Below the pieces are notes generated by a model. The model searched no databases, had not been told where the DNA came from, and saw nothing but the letters and a program-made list of their open reading frames with translations. DNA of 64,000 bases from Cycas panzhihuaensis. Taxonomy: Eukaryota > Cycadophyta. The DNA lies in contig CM041465.1 of the NCBI GenBank assembly GCA_023213395.1, positions 245,403,741 to 245,467,740 of the forward strand. Reading direction: 5' to 3'. Positions 30,711 to 40,948 of the stretch are shown piece by piece (the stretch's first letter is position 1; each line of letters begins with the position of its first letter). The position numbers and the translations under genes are program-made.

Positions 30711-31365
30711 TGTAGTCGTCGTGCCTTGCTTTTTTTTCGCCTTTTCCTTGGTGTGGTATGCTTTGTCAGTTTCTTTTTATTATCCCTTAATTGATCTTGG
30801 TTTATTATTCCTTCTTCCAACCAATGTTCTCTACAATGTATCAAATGGGAAATTCCACATAGTGGTTCTTCATAAAAGGGCTTCACATAATCTCGAACAT
30901 ATTCTCCATAATTTCTATCTTTTGGAGCGACAATTTTGCTTCTTAGACTAGAATCTCTAGGGATACTCTCAGCAAGTTCCTTTTCTTCTTCCTTAAATTT
31001 GGCGCTAATGGTTGAAAAGGATCTTTCGCTGGGTAGGTGTACCTCTAAAGAAGATGAGGAAGGTTTGTTGCTTTCTTCCTCAGGCTGGGATGGGGGTGGG
31101 GAAGGGCAATCTACCTCAGGACCCACACCGGAGGTAGAGGGAAGGTTAGGGTTAGAGAGGGTTGGGGTATCAGGAGGTGAATTAAGGTAAGGGTTTGGGT
31201 TAAAAGGGGAATTTGGGTTTGGGTCTAGGTTTTTTATGTTATTATTAATACTCGTATAATCAACAAATTTAGATTTAATATCAACGTCCTCAATTACATG
31301 CCGAGAAAGTAGGTTACACCTATAGGATGAGGGGTTGACTTCATATGCATTTTGTAGCTAGTAAT
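30683..31365 (-). pseudogene. GPX-3 linker ORF replacing the pol core
   Basis: Minus-strand open frame 31126-30683, 147 codons. A Pro/Ser-rich acidic part (PSPPPSQPEEESNKPSSSSL), KFKEEEKELAESIPRD, then DYVKPFYEEPLCGISHLIHC and a basic end (TTPRKRRKKSKARR). The second half is shared with GPX-1 (VKPFHEEPLCGISHSRHC); the first half is longer here. It occupies the place where RT, RNase H and integrase would be. No catalytic motif is present. To the right, 31127-31365 is partly open with a simple G/T-rich tract. Confidence 0.72.
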
Positions 31366-31963
31366 CCACGAATTTCATTCCATTTTCATCATCTGAAGAA
31401 TTGTAAATTTCTCCAAAGTAAGTCAGTTCTACTTCTTCGAGGTCGATCAATTTGGTGGGTTCTTCGGCCATGTGGTAGAGATTTCCTTCGTCAAACGAAG
31501 ACGTTGTCGCTTCACTCACAATGGTTGTACTTGAACCATCGTCAAGTATCACTTCAATGGAATTCTTCCCCAACATTGGTAACACCACTTCATTCCCTCC
31601 CTCTGACAAGGTGAAGATTACGTCTTTCCAACTTTGAAGACATTGGGTTTTATATAGCCAAGGTCCACGAATCTCATTCCATTTTCATCATCTGAAGAAT
31701 TGTAAATTTCTCCAAAGTAAGTCGGTTCTACTTCTTCGAGGTCGATCAATTTGGTGGGTTCTTCGGCCATGTGGCAGAGATTTCCTTCGTCAAACGAAGA
31801 CGTTGTCGCTTCACTCACAATGGTTGTACTTGAACCATCGTCAGGTATCACTTCAATGGAATTCTTCCCCAATATTGGTAACACCACTTCATTCCCTCCC
31901 TCTGACAAGGTGAAGGTTACGTCTTTCTAACTTTGGAGACATTGGGTTTTATATAGCCAAGGT
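31366..31963 (-). repeat. 299-bp tandem duplication in the GPX-3 post-protease region
   Basis: CCACGAATTTCATTCC at 31366 and CCACGAATCTCATTCC at 31665 begin two nearly identical 299-bp units. Each encodes, on the minus strand, GGNEVVLPMLGKNSIEV..., SSTTIVSEATTSSFDEGNL and YFGEIYNSSDDENGM. GPX-1 has the same sequence once (5523-5750), so the duplication is private to GPX-3. A period of 299 is not a multiple of three, so it shifts the frame. Confidence 0.9.
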
Positions 31964-32576
31964 CCCCCAATAAGGCTGGATAGTGAGTTGCACCTTTCTT
32001 TGTTTCCACAATCGTAAAATCGATTTTCACGATGATTCTTGCCACATCCACTTTGATGTTGGCCAGTTTTTCCACGAGTCGTACCAACAATTCATTGGCT
32101 AGTTTCGGCGAATAAGTTGTTGTTTCTAACTTTGGGCTCCCCAACTTCCGCCATGTTGAGGTGGGTAGTACATTCACAGCAGCTCCTCTGTCCATGATTA
32201 CTCTAAAAAATTTTTCTCCCAAAACTGTAATTGTCACTATGGGATCCATGTCGAAAGATGGCATCACTTTTTTCAAACTCTTGGTGATTCCTTGTTGTTG
32301 TAATATTCCTCCTTTAATCCAATCTATCACTTGGCATAAGGGGATTGTTAGTTGCAATTGTTTCACCAAGTTCTCCATCAACAACAACATTCGTGGGATA
32401 TCTTCTATTGGTAATCCCTTAAAGAATTCTTCCATTTGCACCACTTGGGGTTGTGTTTTTTGTTCTTCCGGTATTTTTTCTTTCTCCTTTTGTCTATTCT
32501 TTCTTACATACACATGCTTAGTTTCTGGTTTCCCCATTGGCAGCATAGTCTCTGTCTGGGCTAGTTCTTCTAACAC
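31917..32576 (-). pseudogene. GPX-3 retropepsin-like protease
   Basis: An open frame of 219 codons. Linker VQMEEFFKGLPIEDIPRMLL, LMENLVKQLQLTIPLCQVI, then active site VIMDRGAAVNVLP (about 32200-32160), LANELLVRLVEKLANIKVDV, and YPALLGDLGYIKP at the end. In GPX-1 the site reads DGG; here the first Gly of DGG is Arg, which should abolish activity. Upstream it connects to the zinc knuckles across a stop at about 32594. Confidence 0.86.
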
Positions 32577-32594
32577 TTGCTTTGCTTGTTGAAA

Positions 32595-33217
32595 TCAATT
32601 TATCTCGGTTCGTGGGTTTGGATACCCTTCTTTTACATTCTCCTTTTGCTTCTTTTGGAGTTTTACATTTTTACTACTCTCTGGTATGATCGTCATTAAA
32701 TTGGTAGCCTTGGCTTTCCCCTTGCAATCTTTCGTTCTGTGCTCACTTGGCCCACAGTTGTTGCATACAAACGGTTTTTGTTCGTACTCCCGCTTAGTTG
32801 GGCATTCCGATTTCCAATGTCCGAACTGTAAACATATGAGGCATCTCCCCATCGGTTGTTTCTTCTTTGAGGATTTCTGCGTACTCCTCATTGTGTATAC
32901 ATTCCGAGGTGGGTTGCCTCCTCTTCCCCTACCTCGTCCTCTGTATGATCTTCCTCTCGGGTTATAAAAACAATCCTTCATCATATGACTATCCATATCA
33001 CATATGTGGCACCATTTGTCTCTATGGTGCATTGCACTATTCTTTGGATTGATTTCACATTCTTTTGTCTGTGTGAACTCTCTTCGCAAATGTGGCACCA
33101 TTTTTCAACCTTGAATTCGTGGTTCTTTTTCCTCTTTGCCGCTTCCTCTTCTCTATTATTTCTCATTTTTAATCTTGCTACTTCCTTTCTCAAAGCTTCT
33201 ACTTCTAATTCCTCTTC
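32595..33217 (-). pseudogene. GPX-3 gag nucleocapsid with four zinc knuckles
   Basis: Minus strand, two overlapping frames (33193-32981 and 33101-32595). Knuckle 1 WCHICEESSHRQKNV (last Cys changed or frameshifted), knuckle 2 WCHICDMDSHMMKDC, an Arg-Gly stretch (GRGRGRGG), knuckle 3 CLICLQFGHWKSEC, knuckle 4 CNNCGPSEHRTKDC. It shows the four-knuckle design best. The charged helix before it (RKEVARLKMRNNREEEAAKR) matches GPX-1 near 4235-4275. Confidence 0.87.
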
Positions 33218-33652
33218 TTAGACTCTTACCTGATAGAAGGGTCGGTTATGTTGATTTTGCTTCATTTCCCTTATCTCCTCTTGTAATCTTAGTAGGAGGG
33301 GATCGTGTCCTCCAGCTTGAGCATCCATTTCGGCTTCGAAATCTAGTCCCAAATCCTGGGCGTTCTTGAAGGACTTCAATGGGTGTGCGTGCATCATAAA
33401 TCTCAACTTTTCATTTAGTCCTATGACAAAATAATTTTTCATGTTATGATTTGTGACTGTCTTATTGATCATGTTGGCAGCAATGATTTTCATTCGACTG
33501 ATATAGGTCAATATTGATTCTCCTGGTTTTTGTTTGATTTCCCTTAAAGCAATTTCCACTGCTTCATTGCTTCGGAATTTCTGAAACCTTTCCTCAAAGG
33601 ATTTCTTTATCTTGGCCCTTGAGTCTTTCTTATTTAACTCCTTGTACCATGC
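33218..33652 (-). pseudogene. GPX-3 gag central part (left of LINE-2)
   Basis: A minus-strand open frame. GVPLAWYKELNKKDSRAKIK, LREIKQKPGESILTYISRMK, MKNYFVIGLNEKLRFMMHAHP and AQDLGLDFEAEMD match GPX-1 3780-4120 closely and show where the GPX-1 frame was lost. It is interrupted on its N-terminal side by LINE-2 at RGVPL; the frame resumes at 39971. The first codons of the ORF that starts at 33724 belong to the LINE tail. Confidence 0.86.
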
Positions 33653-33699
33653 CAATGGTACTCCTCTTTTTTCTTTTGTTAGGGTAAAATAGAATTTAA

Positions 33700-34671
33700 A
33701 GTGGGTTTGAAAACAGGCTCCCACAACCTAGTACATCAATATCCTAAGGATATTAGAACAGAGCAAACCGTGATGTTCCACGGAAGGCAAGAAGAAATGT
33801 GTCACGGACAAGCCCCTCGGCTAGCTAATGCAAGTCATATCCTTCTCTACCAGAGTCAGAAGATCTCTAGGGAAATCACATCTCCACACTTGCCCTCTCT
33901 TGTTTTTCACCCCCCAATTTGCCAAAAAGTCAGCTGCTTTGTTCCCATCTCTCAGGGTGTGTCTAATGCTAACTTCCGACAGGCCCTGCATGATATCTTT
34001 GGCATCATTGATGATAGCCTGAAATTTCCAAGGGCCGGGCCACACCTTTCGGTGAGTTTAAGACAACCTCCGAGTCCCCTCAATCACCAATCTCAGAATC
34101 CCGACAGGCTAGGTCCAGGGCTTTGATCATCGCATGCATTTCAGCATAATTATTAGTCTGGGAGTCATAATAATTCGCGAAAGCCCAAATGAGGGAGCCA
34201 TTTCAATCTCTGCAGGTCCCCCCCCCCACCGGCTTCCCCAGGGTTCCCTTTTGCCGCCCCATCAAAGTTAATTTTGTACCATGGCTCTATCGGGGGTATC
34301 CATCTAGTGCTTCTAGATTTTGGAACAGAGAGTTCCGGCTCTATGCCCCATTTGAGCAGAATCCTATTTTCAGATGGGGATAAACGTTTCTCCTTGGCGT
34401 TGCCAACACTCTCCTTGATGTCCGAGCAGACTCTGGGAAAGACTCCCATCTGGTCCATCTCTTTACCTTGGAAAGTCCTTCTGTTTCTCTCCTTCCAAAT
34501 ATTCCAAGCCAAGATCGGGAGAGTATTTTTCCAGATACGGCTGAGAGTAATGCTTTTGAACGGGCTTTGCCATGCCATCCACAGGTCTGTGATTTTATGC
34601 GAGAAAGTCCAAAGAACTTCCGACTTTTCCGAGCAACATCCCCCAAACCCCCCTTGTGAAAGGGCACTCAA
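33700..34671 (-). pseudogene. LINE-2 ORF2 RNase H domain and 3' end
   Basis: Minus strand. WKERNRRTFQGKEMDQMGVF and WYKINFDGAAKGNPGEAGGG (about 34280-34225) open RNase H. After a frameshift, IIMLKCMR (shifted ETIAM-like part, about 34150) and VSIRHTLRDGNKAADFLANW (about 33965-33910) give the C-terminal catalytic region (H..R.GN..AD). About 120 bases of 3' untranslated sequence follow; GGGTTTGAAAACAGG-like sequence is shared with LINE-1 15830-15850. Confidence 0.83.
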
Positions 34672-35389
34672 GGAGGATGTGATCTATGGATTCCTCTCCA
34701 GTGCGACATAGAACACATCTGTTCGCCAATAGGAACCCACGCCTCTTCAGATTGTCCAGGGTGAGGATTTTCCACCTGAGGCAGGTCCACCAAAAAAAAG
34801 TTATTTTTGGAATGATGGGGAGCTTCCATACGCCTTCCAACATTGGATTTTTCGAATCACCCCTTTTAGTGCATAAGTATTGATAACCCTGTTTCACAGT
34901 ATACTCTCCCGTCGGGCTAAGTGGCCACACCATTGAGTCCAACATGGGGGATCTAGGGATGTAATTCTTACTAAGGATCATAGTTAATTTATTGAGACCC
35001 TCCTTCAGATATCCTATCTCTTGGAATTCTTCAAAGTTCCTCCAGGCCCTGTTGCCACTTCTCACAGTCCAGTAGTCTTTGATCAGCTTCCCAAAAACCC
35101 TGACACATGGAGCCATCAAAGGCACCAATTCAGGGAAATCCTTCAGGGGTTTCTCGCAGCACCACGCATCATCCCAGAATCTTATGGAATTTCCATTGCC
35201 CAATCTCCATTTTAGCCCGTATGGCGACCCAAGCTTTGAGAATGCTCCTCCAGACTGCAGAGCCGGCCTGCGAGACACTGCAATCCAACAGCGAGCCCCC
35301 CTGAATATATTTCCTTGAGAGAATCTTCTCCCAAGGTCTCTCTCCCCCTTTGAACAATCTCCAACCGAGCTTAGCCCCAAGGGCGGCAT
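34595..35389 (-). pseudogene. LINE-2 ORF2 zf-RVT region
   Basis: A 264-codon open frame: KLGSPYGLKWRLGNGNSIRF, then GVWKLPIIPKITFFWWTCLR, LKRRGFLLANRCVLC and SIDHILLECPFTRGVWGMLL. The Cys/His arrangement (C..C, H...C) is the zf-RVT motif typical of plant LINE ORF2. The first residues (to about 35330) are in a shifted frame relative to the upstream RT. Confidence 0.87.
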
Positions 35390-36201
35390 TGAAAAGTGAT
35401 ATCCTCCGCAAATTTAGGCCACCGGCCCATTTCGGAGAGCAGACTCTGCTCCAACTCACCAAGTGAATCCTTTCTACTTTCGCCTCCGCACTGGAGGAAT
35501 ATTTTCTGAATAGATTCGATAATATCTGATATGCCTGGCGGAATCCTGAAAATGGACATCCAATACAGGAATACTCTGAAGAGTAGAGGCAACAAGCTGG
35601 AGCTTACCGGCTGAACTCAGGAGGGCACCTTTCCAACCCGCTAGCTTCCTTTGAATTCTGTCTAAGAGAGGGTTCCACATATCTTTTGCCAGCTTTCCGA
35701 CAAATAGGGGCAACCCCAGGTAAATTGTGGGAAGCTTTTTTATGTCCATGCCTAAGATTCTACTAATCCTGCCTTGGACTTGGCCAGGGGTGTTTAGAAA
35801 GAAAACGCTGCTCTTCTTGAGACTAATCCTCTGGTTTGAGGCCTTCTCAAATTGCCCCAGAATGTCTATGAATCTGGAAGCCTCTCTGACGGTCGCCTTC
35901 CCCAGGAGGATATTGTCATCAACAAATTGATGGTGAACCACATTGTCCACCCCCGTCGTTGGTTTGATTCCAGTAAGAGATCCCAGCCTCCTGGCAGACT
36001 CAAGGGTTCTGCCAGCATCTCAGCCATCGTAATAAATAAGAAGGGGGACAGGGGGTCGCCTTGCCTCAGTCCCCGGAAACCGGGAAAGAATCTGGACGAT
36101 GAACCATTAATGATGACAGAGAATTGAGGCTTTCCAATACACAGATTGATCCAAGTTCGCCAAAGCTCCCCGAAGCCAAAGGCCTCCAGACAGTCCAACA
36201 A
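35371..36201 (-). pseudogene. LINE-2 ORF2 reverse transcriptase, C-terminal half
   Basis: Minus strand. MLDCLEAFGFGELWRTWINL, SVIINGSSSRFFPGFRGLRQGDPLSPFLF (about 36110-36040), HHQFVDDNILLGK (catalytic FVDD, about 35940-35905), LPTIYLGLPLFVGKLAKDMW and GWKGALLSSAGKLQLVASTL. Split by frameshifts near 35950 and 35510. It continues directly from the ORF ending at 36208; the break is one TAG in place of the TGG present in LINE-1 (RVSWDCLLDC). Confidence 0.88.
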
Positions 36202-36207
36202 GCAATC

Positions 36208-38022
36208 CTAGGAGACCCTATCAAAGGCTTTCGTGAGATCGATCTTGATAATCATCGCTGGCTCCTTCCTTTCAGCAGCCGAGTGAATGGTTTCATGGAC
36301 GACAATATAACCATCATATATCTGCCTACCACGAAGAAAGCCATCCTGGTTGGGGGAGATGATGTTCGGCATAATATTCTTCAGCCTGTTAACTAGGACC
36401 TTGGTTAAAATTTTGTATTTGACGTTGCAAAGGCTGATTGGCCGAAACTCTTCCATCCTGTTCGCGCCATCCTTCTTTGGGATTAGGACAAGGAATGTAG
36501 CTTGCCATTCCTGCAACATCTTTTTGTTTGTGTAGAATTCCTGCAAGGCATTCATAAGGTCTTCCTTTATGATATCCCAATATTCTTGAAAGAAGCCCGG
36601 AGGAAAACCATCCGGCCCGGGAGCTTTGTCCTTCTTCATACTAAAGAGGGCCGCCCTGACCTCTTCCAAAGTGAACAGGGCAGTCAGCTGAGCATTTTGA
36701 GATTCATTCACCAGTCTGGGGATATTGTTTAGGAAGTCTTGCCTGCTATCCGTGTCCCTGTCCTTGTGATCCGAAAATAGCTCCTTAAAGTAATCACTGG
36801 CCAGCTCCTTCATTTCCTCCATAGAACTTACGACTGAACCATCTTCCTTTTGGAGGTAGGATATTTTGTTGTTCGCTCTGTGTTTAACAGTGGTCATATG
36901 GAAAAATTTTGTATTCCTATCCCCCTCCGCCAGCCAGAGGGCCCTGGATTTCTGCCTCCAGAGAATTTCTTCTCTGGTGAGGATCTCATCTAACCTTTCG
37001 ACCAGATCCTTTTCGGTCTTGTCTATTTCTGGGGATCTGCCAGAACCTTCGATCCTATCCTCTATGGTCTTCAGGTCACTGATGATTCTATCTTTCTGCT
37101 CATTTACATTCTGGAATACCTCCTTGTTCCAGAGCTTGATTTGTCTTTTAATCCAATCCAACTTCTTCGAGAATCTGAACATTGCGTGACCTTTGATCTG
37201 AATCTGCCACCAATCCACGATCCTATTCCTAAGATCGGGGTGGCGCGTCCACATAAGCTCGAACCTGAAGGGGAAGCCCGTGAATTTACCTGGAGCCACA
37301 AAATGGAGCAGAAGAGGTGAGTGATCCGAGCTCAACCTTGGAAGTGCCTCAAGGGTGAGATCACTGAAATTCCTCAGCCACTCGTAATTAACCAGCACTC
37401 TATCCAACTTAATTTGGATAAGATTATTCCCCAGCCTCTTGTTCGACCATGTAAACGAAGCCCCCCTGAGCTTAACGTCCTCCAGGCCCCCCTGTTGGAG
37501 GAAGTCACTGAAATCGCCCATGCTGGACGTCCATCCCCCGGAGCCTCCTCTCTTATCGCCCGGGGACAGGGCAGAATTAAAGTCTCCCGCCAGCATCCAA
37601 GGTTGTTGGAAGTCCCTGTGAGACTCCAGTAACCTCTCCCAGAGTTTCTTCCTTGCCTCTTGGATGTTTGGAGCATAAACATTTGTTGCTATCCATGAGA
37701 GATTGTTGCTTCTGTTGGTCAACCGGATCGAAATAAACGAACCCTCAGCTAGGACCAGTTCTCCCAACCATATCGACGGGTCCCAAAGAACCATTAGACC
37801 CCCCACTCCTTGAGCATATTCGACCTCTATACTGTCAGCCGATTTCCAAATTTTGTTTATGGCCCTTTGGCCATTTTCCTTGTTCATTTTGGTTTCTTGC
37901 AAGAATATTAGGTCCGGAAGATATTTGTTACGCATATCCTTTAATATTCTCTGTTTCGAGGGGGCATTGAGACCCCTGATATTCCAGCATAATAACTTCA
38001 TCTCTTTTTCCTTTGCTTCCAT
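36208..38022 (-). pseudogene. LINE-2 ORF2: endonuclease and RT N-terminal half
   Basis: The longest open frame of the window, 604 codons from ATG 38022. Endonuclease at residues 8-235: LLCWNIRGLNAPSKQR, FLQETKMNKENG, MLAGDFNSALS, ASFTWSN and the SDHSPLL motif with catalytic D/H. Middle domain: AMFRFSKKLDWIKRQIKLWN, ALWLAEGDRNTKFFHMTTVK. RT start: [74 protein letters not shown], then TAG. Except for that one nonsense codon the protein is well conserved. Confidence 0.93.
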
Positions 38023-39388
38023 ACTTCTGCAGGCTCTCCTTTAGGAGGCTCCTTGTTCGCCGTGCTAGATCTAAGGGTGGGCCCTTCCGAAAACGCCTCC
38101 TTTAAGGTTTTTTGGCTACCTTGGTCTACTTGGGTAGTTGTTTCTTTCTCTCTTAGGAGTTTTAATGGCGGCCTCCCCACTTTCCTTTCAGCACCCACAT
38201 CCGGGTGCTTTTTCAAAATCGGTTGCGGAGTTGGTGCTGGAACTAGCTCCCCTGCGCCCTCCCCTAAGGGCACTGTCCCTTCTTCCCCTTGCCCCTGGGG
38301 CAACGAGTCGCAAGGCGAATAAAGAACCACATCGAGGGAAGGCACCTAACCTTTCCTCTCCTATCTTGTCTAAATTCGGAAGGGTGAATTGAGTTTTAGG
38401 AGTGATCCTAGTGGGGGAAGAAACCCCTAAGTACTCCTCGCCCACCTGGCACCCCAAAGCCGCTGAAGTCTGCACGGTTAGCTCTCCTTCCTCAAGGAGC
38501 GTGTCCTCTTCATTAGGGTCAAAACCCAAATCCCCAATAAGGGTCGCGCCTGTCTCTGTGTGACCTTCACATTCTGCGGCCACCTCTTGAATTTCTTCCT
38601 TCTTCTCCTGAGCTGGTTCTGGGGGGGCCTCATTGGTCCCCACCTTAGGAGGCTGAATTCCTGGACATTTTTGGGGCAAGTGGCCCAAAATTCTGCAAGT
38701 GGAGCACCTTATGTGGTCCAATTCCAGAATCACAGACCTGTGCCCCTTCCGCGATCTAGCGGATGTCGTCCAAGAGGGGCTTATCGAGCCGTGTTAGAGC
38801 ACAGATCCTGGCGTTGATGAGCCTGCTTCTGTTCTTTGTCGCAGAATCGACAGCCAAAAGGGGACCCACCGCCTTTGCTATACCCCTAAAAGCTTCTGGG
38901 TTCCAGTGATGTAACAGGAGACCCGGGAGCTGGATCCATAAAGGGGTTTGTTTGATTTTGGGGGTAGAGGGATCAAAGTCCCTGTGCCATTTTTCCAGTG
39001 ACAGGGCTTTCCTGCCAAACATCCACGGTGCCCTGATCAGGATACTGGACATATCCTCGAAGGAGGAGAACTTGAATAGCACACAGCCCTTGGGCATGGC
39101 TATAGCTTCCACACTTCCATTCGTTTTCCATTTGGATCTCGTCCAGTTTCTGATGGATTCGAGGCCCGGCCTAGGGCCCGAGAACCTCCCAACTAAACAG
39201 TTTTCCCATAGTTTTTCAATCCTTTCCGCAAGAGCTGGGGGTATTTTCAGTCTGACTTTGTTATCAATGACCTCGGGGGTTAGGTCAAAGGTTTCTTGTT
39301 CGTTTGCTTTCAACACATCACGATATGATTTCCCTGGAGACGGGATAAAGGTCTGGGTCTGGTTTTGAAGGATATGGTCCATTATCAT
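37998..39388 (-). pseudogene. LINE-2 ORF1 (DUF4283-like domain and CCHC knuckle)
   Basis: Minus strand in three frames. 39388-38756 (210 codons, MIMDHILQNQTQTFIPSPGK) holds the DUF4283-like domain: MPKGCVLFKFSSFEDMSSIL, APWMFGRKALSLEKWHRDFD, WIQLPGLLLHHW. After a break near 38745, 38733-38188 has the knuckle CSTCRILGHLPQKC and an acidic tail. 38345-37998 gives the C-terminus (KHPDVGAERKVGRPPLKLLR). ORF1 and ORF2 are separated by only a few bases. Confidence 0.9.
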
Positions 39389-39954
39389 TGCTGTAAATCA
39401 AAAATACCAAAAAGCATCCAACCGACAGAGCGCATGCATGCCATAACTGAGATTTCCTCAAAGACAAACTCTGAGTTCCATACCTCTGAGCCACTCGAGA
39501 CTCCGCTTGCTAGCAGCCCCACTGGAAAGCCGCCTACCTCACACCATAGCCTCTCGGACTGCTCCAACAATAATAAAGATAAATCAATCTTCAATCTGCA
39601 GGCAGCGCCTAGCCCAGGGCGACTTCCCACAGACCCCGAAGTAGTCACAAGCTCCCGAAATGGAACACTCCAGCTTTCAGGCCATTGAGGACTCAGGCAG
39701 GATCGCCATAGTCTACCGTTCCTATCCTCCTCTAACCAGAATGCTGCCTGTCTACATGCTTCTGCGCGAATGCCAGAGATCACACGCCGGGCCTTAGCTC
39801 CCCCGTCTTGGCCTTCCAGAGGACGCCATTGCGCCTCGAATCGTACAGAAACTGCCGCCGCCACCTCTCAAAACCCTACGATTTCCAGAACGCAGAGTTC
39901 GCCGTTCGCCGTTCCTTTAGTTCCTCTAATTTCCGGAATGAGATTACATCTAGG
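39389..39954 (-). other. LINE-2 5' untranslated region
   Basis: A non-coding leader upstream of ORF1; it begins next to the target duplicate at 39955. Short GCCGTTC repeats lie at about 39901-39913. An internal promoter is expected in LINE 5' regions but no motif can be assigned. Confidence 0.7.
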
Positions 39955-39970
39955 CAATGGTACTCCTCTT

Positions 39971-40809
39971 AATGTACAGACAAATCTGGCCTTTATTTCG
40001 TCTTCATCTGTGATTTTCTTTACATCAATCAAGTTTTGGAATAAATACGCATGCTCGGCTGCATCTGAGGTGTCATTAAAGATCAACTTCCCAAAATCTC
40101 TGTAGTCGTCCATTTTGGGTGACTGTATTGGCGTTCCATTCAGTGGTGATTCTTCTTCTTTTTCCTCCTAAAGGGATTCTACTTCTCCCTCTTCACCCTT
40201 CTCTTTAGGTTGTGTGTTTGGAGTGCTTATTGCAATGCTCTCCCTTCCAAATAGGGGATTTTTGAATGGTGTCTTTAGGTGTATAAGTTCCAACACACCT
40301 GGTACTTGTACTGTCAATGGTGTAACTGTTATATATGATTGGTCAGACCCTCTGTCTGCCGAATCTTCAAAAAGTTGTCTTGTTAACTTGTTTTCCCAAT
40401 ATGCCGAGGGACCTTCCTCCGCCTTCTTCTCGTTATCACCTAGGTCCTTCGGGGTATCTTCCACAGGTATATTATCCTCCGTCCTTAGGGTGTCTTTATG
40501 TTCCTCATTTAGTTTTGGTTTTTCTTCCCTTTCTGGGCTAAATAGATCATACTTGATTGGGGCAGGTGTTAATACCATTTGCTTGCCATTGTTTCCCTCT
40601 CCTTGCTCCTGAGGTGTTTGGGCTCCACTTGCCTCAGATTCTTTAACGGACTGTCCCTTAGTCTCGTTATTATGCAAACTTAGTCTTTTTGCCCTTCTCA
40701 ATTTTGATTCTTTTGACCATCGTAATGCTCTCTGTCTACTTGTCTCCTTCCCCTTAGGTGAAGTATCCTTTTGTGGCTCTTCTGCCTTCGAAGGCCTCTT
40801 AGGTGGCAT
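39971..40809 (-). pseudogene. GPX-3 gag N-terminal part (right of LINE-2)
   Basis: The gag start is ATG 40809 (MPPKRPSKAEEPQKDTSPKG), open for 213 codons to 40168. Basic N-terminus (RQRALRWSKESKLRRAKRLS), an acidic middle (EREEKPKLNEEHKDTLR), and ENKLTRQLFEDSADRGSDQS and TVQVPGVLELIHLKTPFKNP near the end. After a break at 40168, 40113-39971 gives MDDYRDFGKLIFNDTSDAAE and HAYLFQNLIDVKKITDEDEI up to the LINE insertion at RGVPL. It is the best-preserved GPX gag start and supports the start chosen in GPX-1. Confidence 0.87.
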
Positions 40810-40948
40810 TGGAAGGTCCCCTGGCTGTCGAGGCTTAGTTACAGCCTGCCATCGCGACGACAGCCAGGGTCCTCTGTCCTTGGAACATTCCCCCTTATGA
40901 AACTCCTGGCCTTAGTTCCTCCTCAGTGGACGTAGGCAACAGAACCAA
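40810..40948 (-). other. GPX-3 leader and primer-binding site region
   Basis: Minus strand after the 5' LTR: TTGGTTCTGTTGCCTACGTC (40948 downward), parallel to GPX-1 2859. It contains GGACAGAGGACCCTGGCTGT-like sequence shared with GPX-1 2927-2945. The primer tRNA was not identified. Confidence 0.6.

Larger units (their letters stand above)
33669..39954 (-). mobile_element. LINE-2: plant L1-type non-LTR retrotransposon, near full length
   Basis: About 6.3 kb, inserted into GPX-3 gag with the 16-bp target duplication CAATGGTACTCCTCTT (33653-33668 and 39955-39970) and a short T run at the 3' end (33667-33676). ORF1 and ORF2 are present in the standard order and better preserved than in LINE-1. 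Observed lesions include a frame break in ORF1 near 38745, a nonsense codon near 36205 and frameshifts below 35900. Same family as LINE-1. Confidence 0.94.
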
